Source: a virus. From it: DNA of 56,376 bases. The position numbers were made by a program, and so were the translations under genes. Position 1 is the stretch's first letter. Every line of letters begins with the position of its first letter. This document shows, piece after piece, positions 36,898-45,121 of this stretch. The stretch covers positions 1 through 56,376 of the IMG/VR virus record IMGVR_UViG_3300031227_000051; one strand, written 5' to 3'. The notes under the pieces were generated by a model. The model was not told the origin of the DNA and did not search any database. It saw only the letters and a list, made by a program, of their open reading frames with translations.

Positions 36898-37131
36898 ATG
36901 ATTAAGATTAGACTTGATAAAAATATAGAATCAGTAATTTACAGTAAAAGCGGAAATGAAAAAATAATCAAAGATAGAGATTTTAAACTGGTTGGAGATA
37001 TTTTTAGTGTTATTAATCAATTTGTCGGAATGGCTACGGCAATAGAATTTATAAACGGAGAGATTATTCTTATTAGCAAAGGTATGTTTGATAATGTAAT
37101 CTCTAATACATTATTCATACACGAATTATAA
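36898..37131 (+). CDS. Hypothetical protein, 77 aa
   Basis: AGGAGA 12 nt upstream of ATG 36898. Beta-alpha pattern, no motif recognised. Confidence 0.65.
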   Translation: MIKIRLDKNIESVIYSKSGNEKIIKDRDFKLVGDIFSVINQFVGMATAIEFINGEIILISKGMFDNVISNTLFIHEL

Positions 37132-37148
37132 AAATAGGAGTTCCAAAG

Positions 37149-37595
37149 GTGAATAAAAAGTCAAAAAAATGGGTCAAATTTATTGGCAGTTACAAAGATT
37201 TAACTCAAAAATATGGATATGTATTTCAGAAACTTTGCGCCGAAAACTATGAAACGTATAGTAAAGAAGCGTCAAGACATTCCACTAATACTGTATGGAT
37301 TTGGTCTGCCGAAAATGAAGTTGAATGGAGCAGTTTTTTTGGTTTATCATACCTTGTCTTTGAAACAGCTAAGAACTTTGTTATGCCTATTGATAAAAGC
37401 TTTGTTAGATTTATAATTGATGAAAAAGAAGAAACAATTGATAGAGTTGATATGAACAATATTACACATAAATCAATAGATGTGTGGGGCACACTTTTAC
37501 CAGGATTTAAACTATTATTATTAGACGACAAGACAATTAAATTGATAAATGAACTCTGGGATAATAATCTTATCGAAATAATTTCAAATAAATAA
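37149..37595 (+). CDS. Hypothetical protein, 148 aa, GTG start
   Basis: GTG 37149 after AGGAGTT. Mixed alpha/beta, aromatic-rich middle (NTVWIWSAENEVEWSSFFG). Family not recognised. Confidence 0.7.
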   Translation: MNKKSKKWVKFIGSYKDLTQKYGYVFQKLCAENYETYSKEASRHSTNTVWIWSAENEVEWSSFFGLSYLVFETAKNFVMPIDKSFVRFIIDEKEETIDRVDMNNITHKSIDVWGTLLPGFKLLLLDDKTIKLINELWDNNLIEIISNK

Positions 37596-37596
37596 A

Positions 37597-37624
37597 TTGA
37601 CAAAATAAGATAAAAAGATATTAT
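37597..37624 (+). promoter_or_regulatory. Promoter, TTGACA-16-TATTAT
   Basis: TTGACA 37597-37602, TATTAT 37619-37624, then ATAAAGTGAAAGAG; near copy of the promoter at 1155. Confidence 0.82.
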
Positions 37625-37664
37625 TGAATCATAAAGTGAAAGAGAAAAGAAGGAGATTTAAAAG

Positions 37665-38021
37665 ATGGCGTTTATAACAATAGAGACTCTTGATAGTGAA
37701 GAAACTTACAATGGTGTTAGTGTAGAGACATATAATCACAAAAAGAAAACCTGGAATAGTGGTGATTTTACAAAAGATTGGTATAGACTTAATCGACATA
37801 TTTATCAAAAAACTGATATATGGAAAGAGGGAGTAATGCTGTCTTCCTCTGTCGACCATTTTATTATGGATTCAGAAGACTATGAATCGAGATGGTTAAA
37901 AACAGAAAATGATGTTGCTGTTTTCGCAGAAAATTACGATTATAATGACCCAGGATTACAATTTTTTATTCCAAAAGGAACAAATCCAACCTGGGATGAA
38001 CATTGCAATAGATGCCGGTAA
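37665..38021 (+). CDS. Hypothetical acidic protein, 118 aa
   Basis: SD AAGGAGA. Trp-rich with many Asp; the C-terminus ends DEHCNRCR, a possible metal site. Family not recognised. Confidence 0.7.
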   Translation: MAFITIETLDSEETYNGVSVETYNHKKKTWNSGDFTKDWYRLNRHIYQKTDIWKEGVMLSSSVDHFIMDSEDYESRWLKTENDVAVFAENYDYNDPGLQFFIPKGTNPTWDEHCNRCR

Positions 38022-38037
38022 GTATAAAGGAGGGTAA

Positions 38038-38448
38038 ATGATTTTAGCACATTTTGATGCACAAGATTATGATATTGACAGAAGAATGTTTCAGGCATTA
38101 ATGAATGATTATCAAATTACTGCCTATTCCGTAAGAAAGGAACTCCCAGCGGTTATCACTGCTTTTGATATTATTTTTCTTGATTTTGGTGGTACACCAC
38201 ACGATGAGTATCCAAATTGGATAAATAAAATGTCGGAAGATTACCCAAACATTAAGTTCGTAATTATTACATCTTATAACAAAGAAGATTGGGAATGTGA
38301 AAGAGCATTTTATTCAATAGTGGAAAGACATAATGTAAAAATAATGAATAGAGCTAGCGAGAATATTATACGAGAACTTGAATATGCTGGATACAATCCA
38401 AAAGAGAAAAAATTAAACGTTACAATAAAAGATCCGAGAAGAGGATAA
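38038..38448 (+). CDS. Receiver-like alpha/beta protein, 136 aa
   Basis: Alternating beta/alpha with 'ITAFDIIFLDFGGTP' (Asp in the position of the phospho-acceptor) and 'IKFVIITSYNKEDWE', resembling a CheY-like receiver fold. The N-terminal acidic pair expected of true receivers is replaced by HFDAQDYDID. It may be a diverged receiver domain like the one at 43313. SD GGAGGGTAA. Confidence 0.6.
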   Translation: MILAHFDAQDYDIDRRMFQALMNDYQITAYSVRKELPAVITAFDIIFLDFGGTPHDEYPNWINKMSEDYPNIKFVIITSYNKEDWECERAFYSIVERHNVKIMNRASENIIRELEYAGYNPKEKKLNVTIKDPRRG

Positions 38449-38453
38449 TAAAA

Positions 38454-38666
38454 ATGAAAAACTTCAAAATGTTTTACGATGCATTAGAAGGACTAATGTG
38501 GAGTTGGGGCGGAAACCCGCCACCAGAAGCGGTCTGGGCATTCAATGACTTTATTGATTGGTACGAAAAGGAAACTGGAAATATTATTGGAATACGTATT
38601 GAAGATGAAGAAGAAATTCTTGAATATAAAGAAATCATGAATAGACTTTGTGATTTTGAAAAATAA
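38454..38666 (+). CDS. Hypothetical acidic protein, 70 aa
   Basis: ATG 5 nt after the upstream stop; WSWGGNPPPEAVWAFNDFIDW is distinctive and recurs in phage proteins of unknown function. Last gene of its unit. Confidence 0.7.
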   Translation: MKNFKMFYDALEGLMWSWGGNPPPEAVWAFNDFIDWYEKETGNIIGIRIEDEEEILEYKEIMNRLCDFEK

Positions 38667-38696
38667 ATTAACAGTGATTCTTTGGTAAGAATAATA

Positions 38697-38724
38697 TTGA
38701 CAAAAAACGATGAATTATTATAGT
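38697..38724 (+). promoter_or_regulatory. Promoter, TTGACA-16-TATAGT
   Basis: TTGACA 38697-38702, TATAGT 38719-38724, then ATAAAGTGAA. Confidence 0.82.
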
Positions 38725-38761
38725 AGTAATATAAAGTGAATAAAAAAAGAAGGAGCGAGTA

Positions 38762-39376
38762 ATGAGTTGTTTTTGTGCTAGCACGATATCAATTGATAAA
38801 TATGCCAAAACATTTAGATTGAAAGGCGACGATAATAATGTAACTCCTCGCTCCAATGGTTGGACAGAGTGTGAAGATATTTCTCTGTTAATTCCACTTA
38901 TTGATGGTGGTATGATAAAATTTACAAGAAGAAGTGACAAAAATATTACAGTCGAAAATATTATTAAGGAATATGCAAGAAAAATAAAAGAATTTTGCGA
39001 TCTAGAGGCTTTTCATTCCAGTAATTTAACAAAAAATTCGAAAAAGAAAATTGAAATGTATGCCGAGATAAACGAACTTCAATATGCATATCCACTTGCT
39101 CAGAATAAATTGCGTATTTTAACAAATCAATCTCTTTTAATGGGAATTAAAAAATTACAAGATGAATTTGTTGAAAAAATTATTTCTTTTAAAATCGACA
39201 ACACGATTGTTGTAATTGTGTTATTATCTACACACACTTATGTTCGTAAAAACTTAAAGTATCGCTTGTTTACCACAGTAAATATTAACGATGCAAAAAG
39301 ATATACCAGAGTTAGAGCAAACGACATAATGAAGGGTTACAGAAAAAGTTCGTGGGATATTATTATTGATACATAA
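38762..39376 (+). CDS. Hypothetical protein, 204 aa
   Basis: AAGGAG SD. Basic C-terminal half with 'IVVIVLLSTHTYVRKNLKYRLF' (mixed hydrophobic, not a clear TM). No motif recognised. Confidence 0.7.
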   Translation: MSCFCASTISIDKYAKTFRLKGDDNNVTPRSNGWTECEDISLLIPLIDGGMIKFTRRSDKNITVENIIKEYARKIKEFCDLEAFHSSNLTKNSKKKIEMYAEINELQYAYPLAQNKLRILTNQSLLMGIKKLQDEFVEKIISFKIDNTIVVIVLLSTHTYVRKNLKYRLFTTVNINDAKRYTRVRANDIMKGYRKSSWDIIIDT

Positions 39377-39464
39377 TACTGAAAGAATAATTTGTGCGAC
39401 TACTATTGTCTTTAATGCTGATCAAACAAGAGCGAATGTTTATATTAAAAACTAAGGAGATATT

Positions 39465-39788
39465 ATGGGAAATTCGGTTTCTTTTTGCACGAGAAAGGAG
39501 GAGAAGTGTTCTCATTGTGGTGAAATAATAAATACGATATTGGAAGACGAAATTGCTTTCTGAAATAAATATAATGATTTAACAATTTATATTTTTGATA
39601 ATTATTATTCTAGCGATGATAACGCATGGCAAGAATGTTTTGAAATTACAGAGGAAATAATACTTGATATAATAGACAAAGTTGAGAAAGGATTAATACC
39701 AAATGAATACGGAAGTTCATTAGAGAAATTAAATAAGGCAAAAGATATTATACTTGATGGCGAAAAAGTTTATATATATATAAGATAA
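39465..39788 (+). CDS. Hypothetical protein with Cys pair, one in-frame TGA
   Basis: 107 aa with TGA 39561-39563 read as Trp (DEIAF-W-NKYND). N-terminal KCSHCGE may be half a zinc site; the rest is acidic and helical. SD AAGGAGA. Confidence 0.65.
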
Positions 39789-39799
39789 AGGAGTATTTT

Positions 39800-39958
39800 A
39801 TGGAAGACAAGAAAGTTGTAATTAAGTTGACGCTCGAAATTAAGGCAAAAGATTATATTAAGGGATTTGCCTGTGATTTATTTGATAATTTAAATGAAAT
39901 TGGTAATGTAACACTTAACGATATTAAGTTAGTAACTAACGAAACTGACAAGAAGTAA
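39800..39958 (+). CDS. Hypothetical short protein, 52 aa
   Basis: AAAGGAG then ATG 39800 to TAA 39958. Alternating charged/hydrophobic beta pattern (KKVVIKLTLEIKAKDYIKG). The next gene begins 2 nt later. Confidence 0.6.
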   Translation: MEDKKVVIKLTLEIKAKDYIKGFACDLFDNLNEIGNVTLNDIKLVTNETDKK

Positions 39959-39960
39959 TA

Positions 39961-40185
39961 ATGGAAAAGACACTCAATAGAGACGACCCAGTCCTTGTAG
40001 AATTTAGTACTCGATTAATATCCGGCGAACCAATGAGAAAACTGTTTGAGTTTGGATATTACAATAAGGATTGGTGTATTGTTTATAAACGTGGCGAAAG
40101 AAATATGCAAGATGCTCTTGCCTTTGATCACAAAAGAGTCAGACTTGCAACAAAAGAAGATTTGGAAGAATATTGGTGGGGATAA
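39961..40185 (+). CDS. Hypothetical protein, 74 aa
   Basis: Beta-rich; 'DDPVLVEFSTRLISGEPMRKLFEFG' and a terminal 'LATKEDLEEYWWG', seen in small phage proteins of unknown function. Coupled to the preceding gene. Confidence 0.68.
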   Translation: MEKTLNRDDPVLVEFSTRLISGEPMRKLFEFGYYNKDWCIVYKRGERNMQDALAFDHKRVRLATKEDLEEYWWG

Positions 40186-40205
40186 GAAATAAAAAGATAA
40201 ATAAT

Positions 40206-40233
40206 TTGACAAAATCATCAGAAAAACTATAGT
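40206..40233 (+). promoter_or_regulatory. Promoter, TTGACA-16-TATAGT
   Basis: TTGACA 40206-40211, TATAGT 40228-40233; followed by a run of six GA dinucleotides at 40245-40257. Drives the RNA ligase unit. Confidence 0.8.
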
Positions 40234-40297
40234 AGTTTTATAAGAGAGAGAGAGAGATAATATGATGAGTTAGAGATAAAACTAAAAGGAGATGATG

Positions 40298-40468
40298 ATG
40301 AAAAAGATTCTTGTTAGCTGTTGTAAGGACTGCCCGTATTACAGATGGAATAGTGGAATGGGTTTTGATGAGGATTGGGATTCTTGTGCTAATACTGGCA
40401 AGGATATATCTGATTATCTTAACACGATACCTCCTTTCTGTAAATTGAATGATAGTGATGAAAGATAA
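40298..40468 (+). CDS. Small Cys-rich protein, 56 aa
   Basis: AAAAGGAG then ATG 40298 (40292 and 40295 also in frame). CCKDCPYYRW..CANTGKDI..PPFCKL: four or more Cys in a metal-binding arrangement common in small phage proteins ('C..C.y......C...g....i..iP..C.l'). Confidence 0.65.
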   Translation: MKKILVSCCKDCPYYRWNSGMGFDEDWDSCANTGKDISDYLNTIPPFCKLNDSDER

Positions 40469-40481
40469 TAAGGAGTAAATT

Positions 40482-41516
40482 ATGAAATTTGTAAAATACA
40501 GAAGTATGGAAAACTCTTATCGAGAAGGGTTTATGAATAAGATTGCTGAACAGGGATATACACGTTCTGCAATAGTATGGGTGGGTACCGAAAAGGTTCA
40601 TGGTGCTAATGGTGGATTATGGACGGACGGCGTTGAAGTAAAAATTTCAAAGAAGTCTCAATTTATAAGTGAATCAGAAAATTTTTATAAAGCTAATGAA
40701 ATACGTGCAAGATATGAAAGTGACATTTTATTCATACGTAACACGCTTAAAGCATGTGACCAGAATATTGTATCTATATGTGTTTGTGGTGAGATATTTG
40801 GCGGGATGTATCCCCATCCAGATGTCGAAAGAATTCCTAATGCAAGTAAAATTCAGAAAGGTATATATTACATACCTCATAATGACTTTATAGTATTTGA
40901 TATAATCACAACTGATGCTGACGGAAATGAAAAATTTCTTACCTGGAATGAAGTCAAGGAAGTTATTGCACTCACTGGATTAAAAACCGTACCTGAACTT
41001 ATTGTTGGAACATTTGACGAAGTTATGGGTTACACCAACGAGGGTCAGAGCGAAGTTCACAAGCTGTATGGTCTTCCAACAATAGAAGATAACATAATGG
41101 AAGGCGTTGTAGCAAAGCCAATTAAGACTGAATTTCTTAGAGATGATTCGAGAGTTATTGTAAAAAACAAAAACGATAAGTGGACAGAGAAAGCTCATGC
41201 ACCAAAGCGAATACGTGAAGAAGAAGAAGTAAACGAAGCAATCGGTCCTATTATCGAGGAAATTAGTACCTATGTTACTGAAAATAGATTGCGTAATGTT
41301 TTATCTCATATTGGGGAGGTTACTAGTAAAGATTTCGGAATAATAAATAAAGAATTTGTCGGTGACATTATGAAGGATTATATCATCGAAAACGGAAGCG
41401 AAGATTTGAACTCTCTTGAAAAAAGTGACAAGAAACTTATTAGTAAAAGTCTAAATAGACAAACAACTACTATGATTAGAAGTAACTTTCTAAATATCAT
41501 AGACAATGAGTTTTAA
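40482..41516 (+). CDS. Rnl2-family RNA ligase
   Basis: ATP-dependent RNA ligase that joins 3'-OH and 5'-P ends, best known for sealing nicks in duplex RNA such as cleaved tRNA. 344 aa (T4 Rnl2 is 334). Nucleotidyltransferase motifs in order: I TEKVHGANGG with Lys38; III CGEIFGGMY (about 106-114); IIIa DFIVFDI; IV MEGVVAKP (about 207-214); V VIVKNKNDKWTEK (about 225-237); helical C-terminal domain. SD AAGGAG. Confidence 0.92.
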   Translation: MKFVKYRSMENSYREGFMNKIAEQGYTRSAIVWVGTEKVHGANGGLWTDGVEVKISKKSQFISESENFYKANEIRARYESDILFIRNTLKACDQNIVSICVCGEIFGGMYPHPDVERIPNASKIQKGIYYIPHNDFIVFDIITTDADGNEKFLTWNEVKEVIALTGLKTVPELIVGTFDEVMGYTNEGQSEVHKLYGLPTIEDNIMEGVVAKPIKTEFLRDDSRVIVKNKNDKWTEKAHAPKRIREEEEVNEAIGPIIEEISTYVTENRLRNVLSHIGEVTSKDFGIINKEFVGDIMKDYIIENGSEDLNSLEKSDKKLISKSLNRQTTTMIRSNFLNIIDNEF

Positions 41517-41893
41517 TGAAAAAAATCAATGTTTGAGCAATTATAATGCCTGAAAATTATGAACTTCGTGAAAAGGTGATTATTGCATTACTAACTGGGG
41601 GAGTAGATTGGTGTGATGGAGATAGTAATTGGGACTATTTTACTGGTACTGATTGTACGATTATTTATGTGAACTATGACGACAAAAATCAAATATGCAC
41701 CGATGGTAGTGAGAAACTTAGCGAAATAGTTGCAGTAAATAGTAGAATGAGAAAGAGAACTTTTGAGTATATAAAATATCAAAAGTTCTTAGACAATCCT
41801 TCAATCATAAAGGCGTGCAAACCTAATACGAGAAAATACAAAATAGTCTCAAACAAATCGTACATTGGTAAAAGTTTAGTTTTAGATAATTAA
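41516..41893 (+). CDS. Hypothetical protein, probable TGA near N-terminus
   Basis: ATG 41516 overlaps the ligase stop (TAATG); reading TGA 41534-41536 as Trp (MKKINV-W-AIIMPENYELR) gives 125 aa. If TGA were a stop, the start would be ATG 41546, which has no SD. Acidic; 'WCDGDSNWDYF' and 'KYKIVSNKSYIG' are notable. Function unknown. Confidence 0.62.
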
Positions 41894-41909
41894 AAAATGA
41901 GCGATATAT

Positions 41910-41990
41910 ATGTGTAGTTGCGGATGTAGTGAAAACGGTAATATCATAAGAATATTAAAAATAAATGGAAACAACTCTGAGAGGTTGTAA
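41910..41990 (+). CDS. Possible 26-aa Cys-rich peptide
   Basis: ATG 41910: MCSCGCSENGNIIRILK to TAA 41990. No clear SD. Uncertain. Confidence 0.25.
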   Translation: MCSCGCSENGNIIRILKINGNNSERL

Positions 41991-42018
41991 AGAGCGATTA
42001 CAACCTTGAGAGGTTGTA
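41969..42018 (+). repeat. Two adjacent GGTTGT hairpins
   Basis: ACAAC-TCTGAGAG-GTTGT (41971-41988) and TTACAACC-TTGAGA-GGTTGTAA (about 41998-42019) share GAGAGGTTGTAAA. Both could act as weak terminators. Confidence 0.45.
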
Positions 42019-42039
42019 AAATATGTTTATCAAGAAGAA

Positions 42040-42061
42040 ACACCCTATTTCAGTAGGGTGT
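42040..42061. terminator. Bidirectional terminator
   Basis: ACACCCTA (42040-42047)/TAGGGTGT (42054-42061). A T-rich tract follows on the minus strand (TTTCTTCTT) and a weaker one on the plus strand; it sits between rightward genes and the leftward ORF whose stop touches it. Confidence 0.75.
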
Positions 42062-42234
42062 TATCTTTGAGTAGTCACTTCAAATTTGAACAAATTACGT
42101 TTGCAACCGCATTGTTCGACTAATTCCCGTCTTGTTTGAGCTTGCATCAGAGGCTTACCGGGTCTTTGCCAACATCGTCTGAACGAGGTCCGAACTCCTT
42201 CTACACTTGGCAGATGAGTCATTAAAAAAGCCAT
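42061..42234 (-). CDS. Leftward GC-rich small basic ORF, 57 aa
   Basis: The only plausible leftward gene. From ATG at 42234 (or 42222): MAFLMTHLPSVEGVRTSF.., then RRCWQRPGKPLMQAQTRREL and CGCKR. The stop meets the bidirectional terminator. GC content (about 47%) is far above that of its neighbours, and it uses CGT/CGG Arg codons unlike them. A perfect ATTCTCAT-CGTA-ATGAGAAT palindrome (42233-42252) lies at its start. Suggests recent transfer; family not recognised. Confidence 0.5.
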   Translation of the reverse strand: MAFLMTHLPSVEGVRTSFRRCWQRPGKPLMQAQTRRELVEQCGCKRNLFKFEVTTQR

Positions 42235-42314
42235 TCTCATCGTAATGAGAATTTAACTCTTTGTACATCTTGGTACATGAGCTTTATATATATATGAGTG
42301 AGTTCACTTTTGTA

Positions 42315-42342
42315 TTGACAAATTTTTGATTAATAATATTGT
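42315..42342 (+). promoter_or_regulatory. Promoter, TTGACA-16-TATTGT
   Basis: TTGACA 42315-42320, TATTGT 42337-42342; 28 nt before the next gene. Confidence 0.75.
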
Positions 42343-42369
42343 TGAAACATAAAAGAAATAGGAGACAAT

Positions 42370-42702
42370 ATGACGGATTATAATGATAACAAAGAGTTTT
42401 GAACGCAAGTTTACAATTGGGTGGCAGAGTGGTTTTATGTGTATGAAAACGCCGCATTTACTACGGAATCAATATACGAAGCTCTTATAAGGGCCGAGAT
42501 GATAGCCGAAGATTTTGAAATACCAACTTTTGAACAATTTGAGAATAACTTTCATGACTGGATAGGAAATTATAGAGATTATGACTTTGCAGACAAGTAT
42601 TTTGTTGAAACGAGTATTGGTTGGGTATATACTTCAAAGTCTCATTTATTAATGGAAAGTATAAAATTTCTTGAAGATAAATTAACAGAAATGGTATATT
42701 AA
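42370..42702 (+). CDS. Hypothetical protein, one in-frame TGA (Trp)
   Basis: TAGGAGAC then ATG 42370; TGA at residue 11 (DNKEF-W-TQVYNW) read as Trp gives 110 aa. Acidic, aromatic, helical. Without recoding the gene would lack a start with SD. Confidence 0.68.
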
Positions 42703-42728
42703 GAGAAGGAATATAAATAGGAGTTATA

Positions 42729-43067
42729 ATGATAGTTTATGGAATCGTTGAAGGTTGTGAATGGGAGGGAGAAGAGATTGGAAACGAACTTTATGTTTGT
42801 AAAAGTGATGCTATTGATGTAATAAAATCGAACACCTCGATAAACGAATGTTATGGTGGTAACGAAGATTATTGGAAAAAAGGTGGAGGTTATATTGGTG
42901 TCAGAGAATTTGAAATTCAAGACAAAACAATTAAAAATTTTGCAAAAGATAAGATTAAGGAAATTTTAACTAAGATGGGCGAATTGCAAATTAATCTTCA
43001 GAGTAAATCTGCAATTGAGTTTTATGCTAACGAAATAAATCAAAAGATAAATCAAAAGGAGAAGTAA
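42729..43067 (+). CDS. Hypothetical acidic protein, 112 aa
   Basis: AGGAGTT SD. Gly-rich middle (CYGGNEDYWKKGGGYIGV), helical C-terminus. Function unknown. Confidence 0.68.
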   Translation: MIVYGIVEGCEWEGEEIGNELYVCKSDAIDVIKSNTSINECYGGNEDYWKKGGGYIGVREFEIQDKTIKNFAKDKIKEILTKMGELQINLQSKSAIEFYANEINQKINQKEK

Positions 43068-43069
43068 GA

Positions 43070-43306
43070 ATGACAGTAGGAGATTTAAAGATTGACGAAC
43101 ATTACAAGCTAACTTATCCGAATGGCGCTGAATGTGTGGCAATTTTTAGAAGAATAATTACTTATCCCGCAGCCTGTTTACCGAGTGATTATGTATTTGA
43201 ATGGATATCGGGAGAAGATACTCTTCCTAAAACCTCAGGCATTCCAGGAATGTTTTTTCCACTAACGGCCGGAATTTTAAATTATGTAACTATAACAAAG
43301 GTTTAA
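43070..43306 (+). CDS. Hypothetical beta-rich protein, 78 aa
   Basis: AAGGAGAAG SD overlapping the upstream stop. Compact, few charges; no motif recognised. Confidence 0.68.
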   Translation: MTVGDLKIDEHYKLTYPNGAECVAIFRRIITYPAACLPSDYVFEWISGEDTLPKTSGIPGMFFPLTAGILNYVTITKV

Positions 43307-43312
43307 TTAAAA

Positions 43313-43672
43313 ATGATTAAAATATTTATATTAGAGGATGATGATAATAGAATAAGACAGTTTCGTAAGAATTTTACAAATGCTGAACTTACTATTACAA
43401 AAAATAGCAAAGATGCTATAAAAATATTACGGAAACAACTTCCGTATGACTATTTATTCTTAGATCACGACTTGGGTGATAAACGGATGACTCGAAGTGA
43501 TGAAAATACGGGATATGAAGTGGCTCAATGGTTAAGCAAAAACGCATTGAAAAAACCGAAATTAGGATTATACATTCATTCTTTAAACACGCCTGGTGCC
43601 AAAAACATGCGTGGAGTACTTGGGTATGGATCACTTGTTCCATTTGTTTGGCAAAAAGTTATAAGATTTTAA
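43313..43672 (+). CDS. Cyclic-phosphate-processing receiver-domain protein
   Basis: 119 aa, stand-alone receiver-like domain: FILEDDDNRIRQF, 'DYLFLDHDLGDKRM', NTGYEVAQWL and 'LYIHSLNTPGAKNM'. The LDHDLG and HSxNxxG-xxxM features are those of the receiver domain predicted (Burroughs and Aravind) to process cyclic phosphates in RNA repair operons. It lies just before the tmRNA and near RNA ligase genes, consistent with RNA-end processing. Confidence 0.8.
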   Translation: MIKIFILEDDDNRIRQFRKNFTNAELTITKNSKDAIKILRKQLPYDYLFLDHDLGDKRMTRSDENTGYEVAQWLSKNALKKPKLGLYIHSLNTPGAKNMRGVLGYGSLVPFVWQKVIRF

Positions 43673-43682
43673 AAATTAATTT

Positions 43683-44042
43683 GGGAGTGAAAAGGTATCG
43701 ACAGTGAGTCTTTCCTTAAACAATTCACATCATGTCTGCAACAAACATGTAAAACTATGTTGTAATTTTTCAAATGGCGAAAGTCTATTAATGGCGGCGT
43801 AAGCCTCTCCTAATGTAATGGCTATTCTTTCTCTATTATAAATTAGGTCAGTATGAAGGATAATCCGTAATCACTTAATGGATGACAAGATAAAGCGTGA
43901 GAACGTAATGCAATCGACTAGGATGCTGTGTTTTGTTTGTATGTTTATTTATCACATGATATAATAAAATATACTAAGTGTGTAAAAAAGATTGTGGTAG
44001 GTTACTTGTTGGACGTGGGTTCGACTCCCACCACTTCCACCA
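43683..44042 (+). ncRNA. ssrA: tmRNA (transfer-messenger RNA)
   Basis: 5' GGGAGTG (43683-43689) pairs with CACTTCC (44032-44038), A73 and CCA encoded. The 5' part has AAGGTATCGACAG, matching the tmRNA D-loop region, and the 3' part a canonical T arm GTGGG-TTCGACT-CCCAC (44015-44031). A tag frame inside reads NGESLLMAA-stop (43773-43802), with the AA end typical of degradation tags. Rescues stalled ribosomes and tags nascent peptides. About 360 nt, normal size. The first tag codon is uncertain (TCA or AAT). Confidence 0.88.
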
Positions 44043-44071
44043 AATTAAAAAAACAAGAAAATGAGAGAAGA

Positions 44072-44218
44072 ATGGAAACCAAACCTAACAAATGACTGTA
44101 TAGGCCTTATTATGATATTTATGGTAATATTATAAGATATGCTTATACTGGTTCAAATATTATAAGATATGCTTATACTGGTTCAAATTTTGAAACATTC
44201 ATCATTCAAGTAAGTTAA
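44072..44218 (+). CDS. YDIYGN-motif peptide with duplicated segment, 48 aa
   Basis: ATG 44072 after GAGAAG; TGA at codon 8 read as Trp (TKPNK-W-LYRP). RPYYDIYGNIIRYAYTGSN followed by a second copy of 'IIRYAYTGSN' from a 30-nt tandem duplication (44144-44203). Confidence 0.58.
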
Positions 44219-44226
44219 GAGGTATC

Positions 44227-44388
44227 ATGGGACATAAAAAATCAAACATAACTTTTGATTTAGACAAAATAAAGAAAAGACTTTACGAAATGAGAAATGA
44301 AAAGTCTTTAAAATCGAGACCTTACTATGATATTTATGGCAATGTTATTAGAAAAGGGATTCACTCACAATGACTAAAACAAAAGTAA
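44227..44388 (+). CDS. YDIYGN-motif protein, 47 or 53 aa
   Basis: AAGAGG before ATG 44227. Basic helix (LDKIKKRLYEMRNEK) then RPYYDIYGNVIRKG. TGA 44371-44373 overlaps the next ATG as ATGA, the classical stop-start overlap; if TGA is Trp the protein ends five codons later at TAA 44388. The one place in the window where TGA might act as stop. Confidence 0.6.
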
Positions 44389-44561
44389 CATATATTTACT
44401 CATCTCTTCGTGACTATACTACGATTGAACATTTATTGCATTGCTATGATATTTATGGTAATAATATAATTACAATATTTAAAAATATTCCAACGAGTTA
44501 TTGTGCTCAAATAGATTTGAACGAATGAACTATATCAGATAAAGACGAAAGTGATATGTAA
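44370..44561 (+). CDS. YDIYGN-motif protein, 63 aa, one in-frame TGA
   Basis: ATG 44370 inside ATGA; HCYDIYGNNIITIFKN in the middle; TGA near the end (IDLNE-W-TISDKDESD) read as Trp. Function unknown. Confidence 0.58.
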
Positions 44562-44597
44562 ACGACATTATTTTAAAAGAGAAGGAGAAAAATAAAT

Positions 44598-44771
44598 ATG
44601 GGTACAGGCTGGCAATACGATGAAAGAAGAAAGCTATTAAAAAAAGATCACATATTTAAACATAAATATCCTAGCCATCCTAGCTATGATATTTATGACA
44701 ATGTTATGAACATTTATCGTGAGAGAGACATTTATTGTAAGGTGGAATATCTTAATGATAAATGTCAATAA
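44598..44771 (+). CDS. YDIYDN-motif protein, 57 aa
   Basis: AAGGAGAA SD, ATG 44598. PSYDIYDNVMNIYRERDIY; basic N-terminus. Fourth consecutive gene with the motif. Confidence 0.62.
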   Translation: MGTGWQYDERRKLLKKDHIFKHKYPSHPSYDIYDNVMNIYRERDIYCKVEYLNDKCQ

Positions 44772-44866
44772 TTATCACAAAGAAAATGAAAAATTGTAAT
44801 GATTGTGCAATAGACATTCGTGATGAAATATTCACAAAAAATTTATACAAAAAAGGAGATATAAAT

Positions 44867-45121
44867 ATGGTTACACAGTCAAGAAGTCTTGCTGATTATT
44901 GCATATGTCAGCCAACTACACCCACAACAATTATACAGAAGTTTCGATTACTTTTCAAAAAGAAACAATCAATAGATACAGTGGTATATAAAAATGAATT
45001 GACAGAAACAACTCATCACATTAATTATAAGATGTTAAATAACAAGAAATTTATACTTATGGATTACTATGGCGAAACAATTACATTACCTGATATTCAA
45101 ATCATATGTAAGAAGAAATAA
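44867..45121 (+). CDS. Hypothetical basic protein, 84 aa
   Basis: AAAAGGAG supports ATG 44867; the frame is open back to ATG 44762, which would add 35 residues with a CNDC pair. Basic middle (KFRLLFKKKQ). Function unknown. Confidence 0.6.
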   Translation: MVTQSRSLADYCICQPTTPTTIIQKFRLLFKKKQSIDTVVYKNELTETTHHINYKMLNNKKFILMDYYGETITLPDIQIICKKK

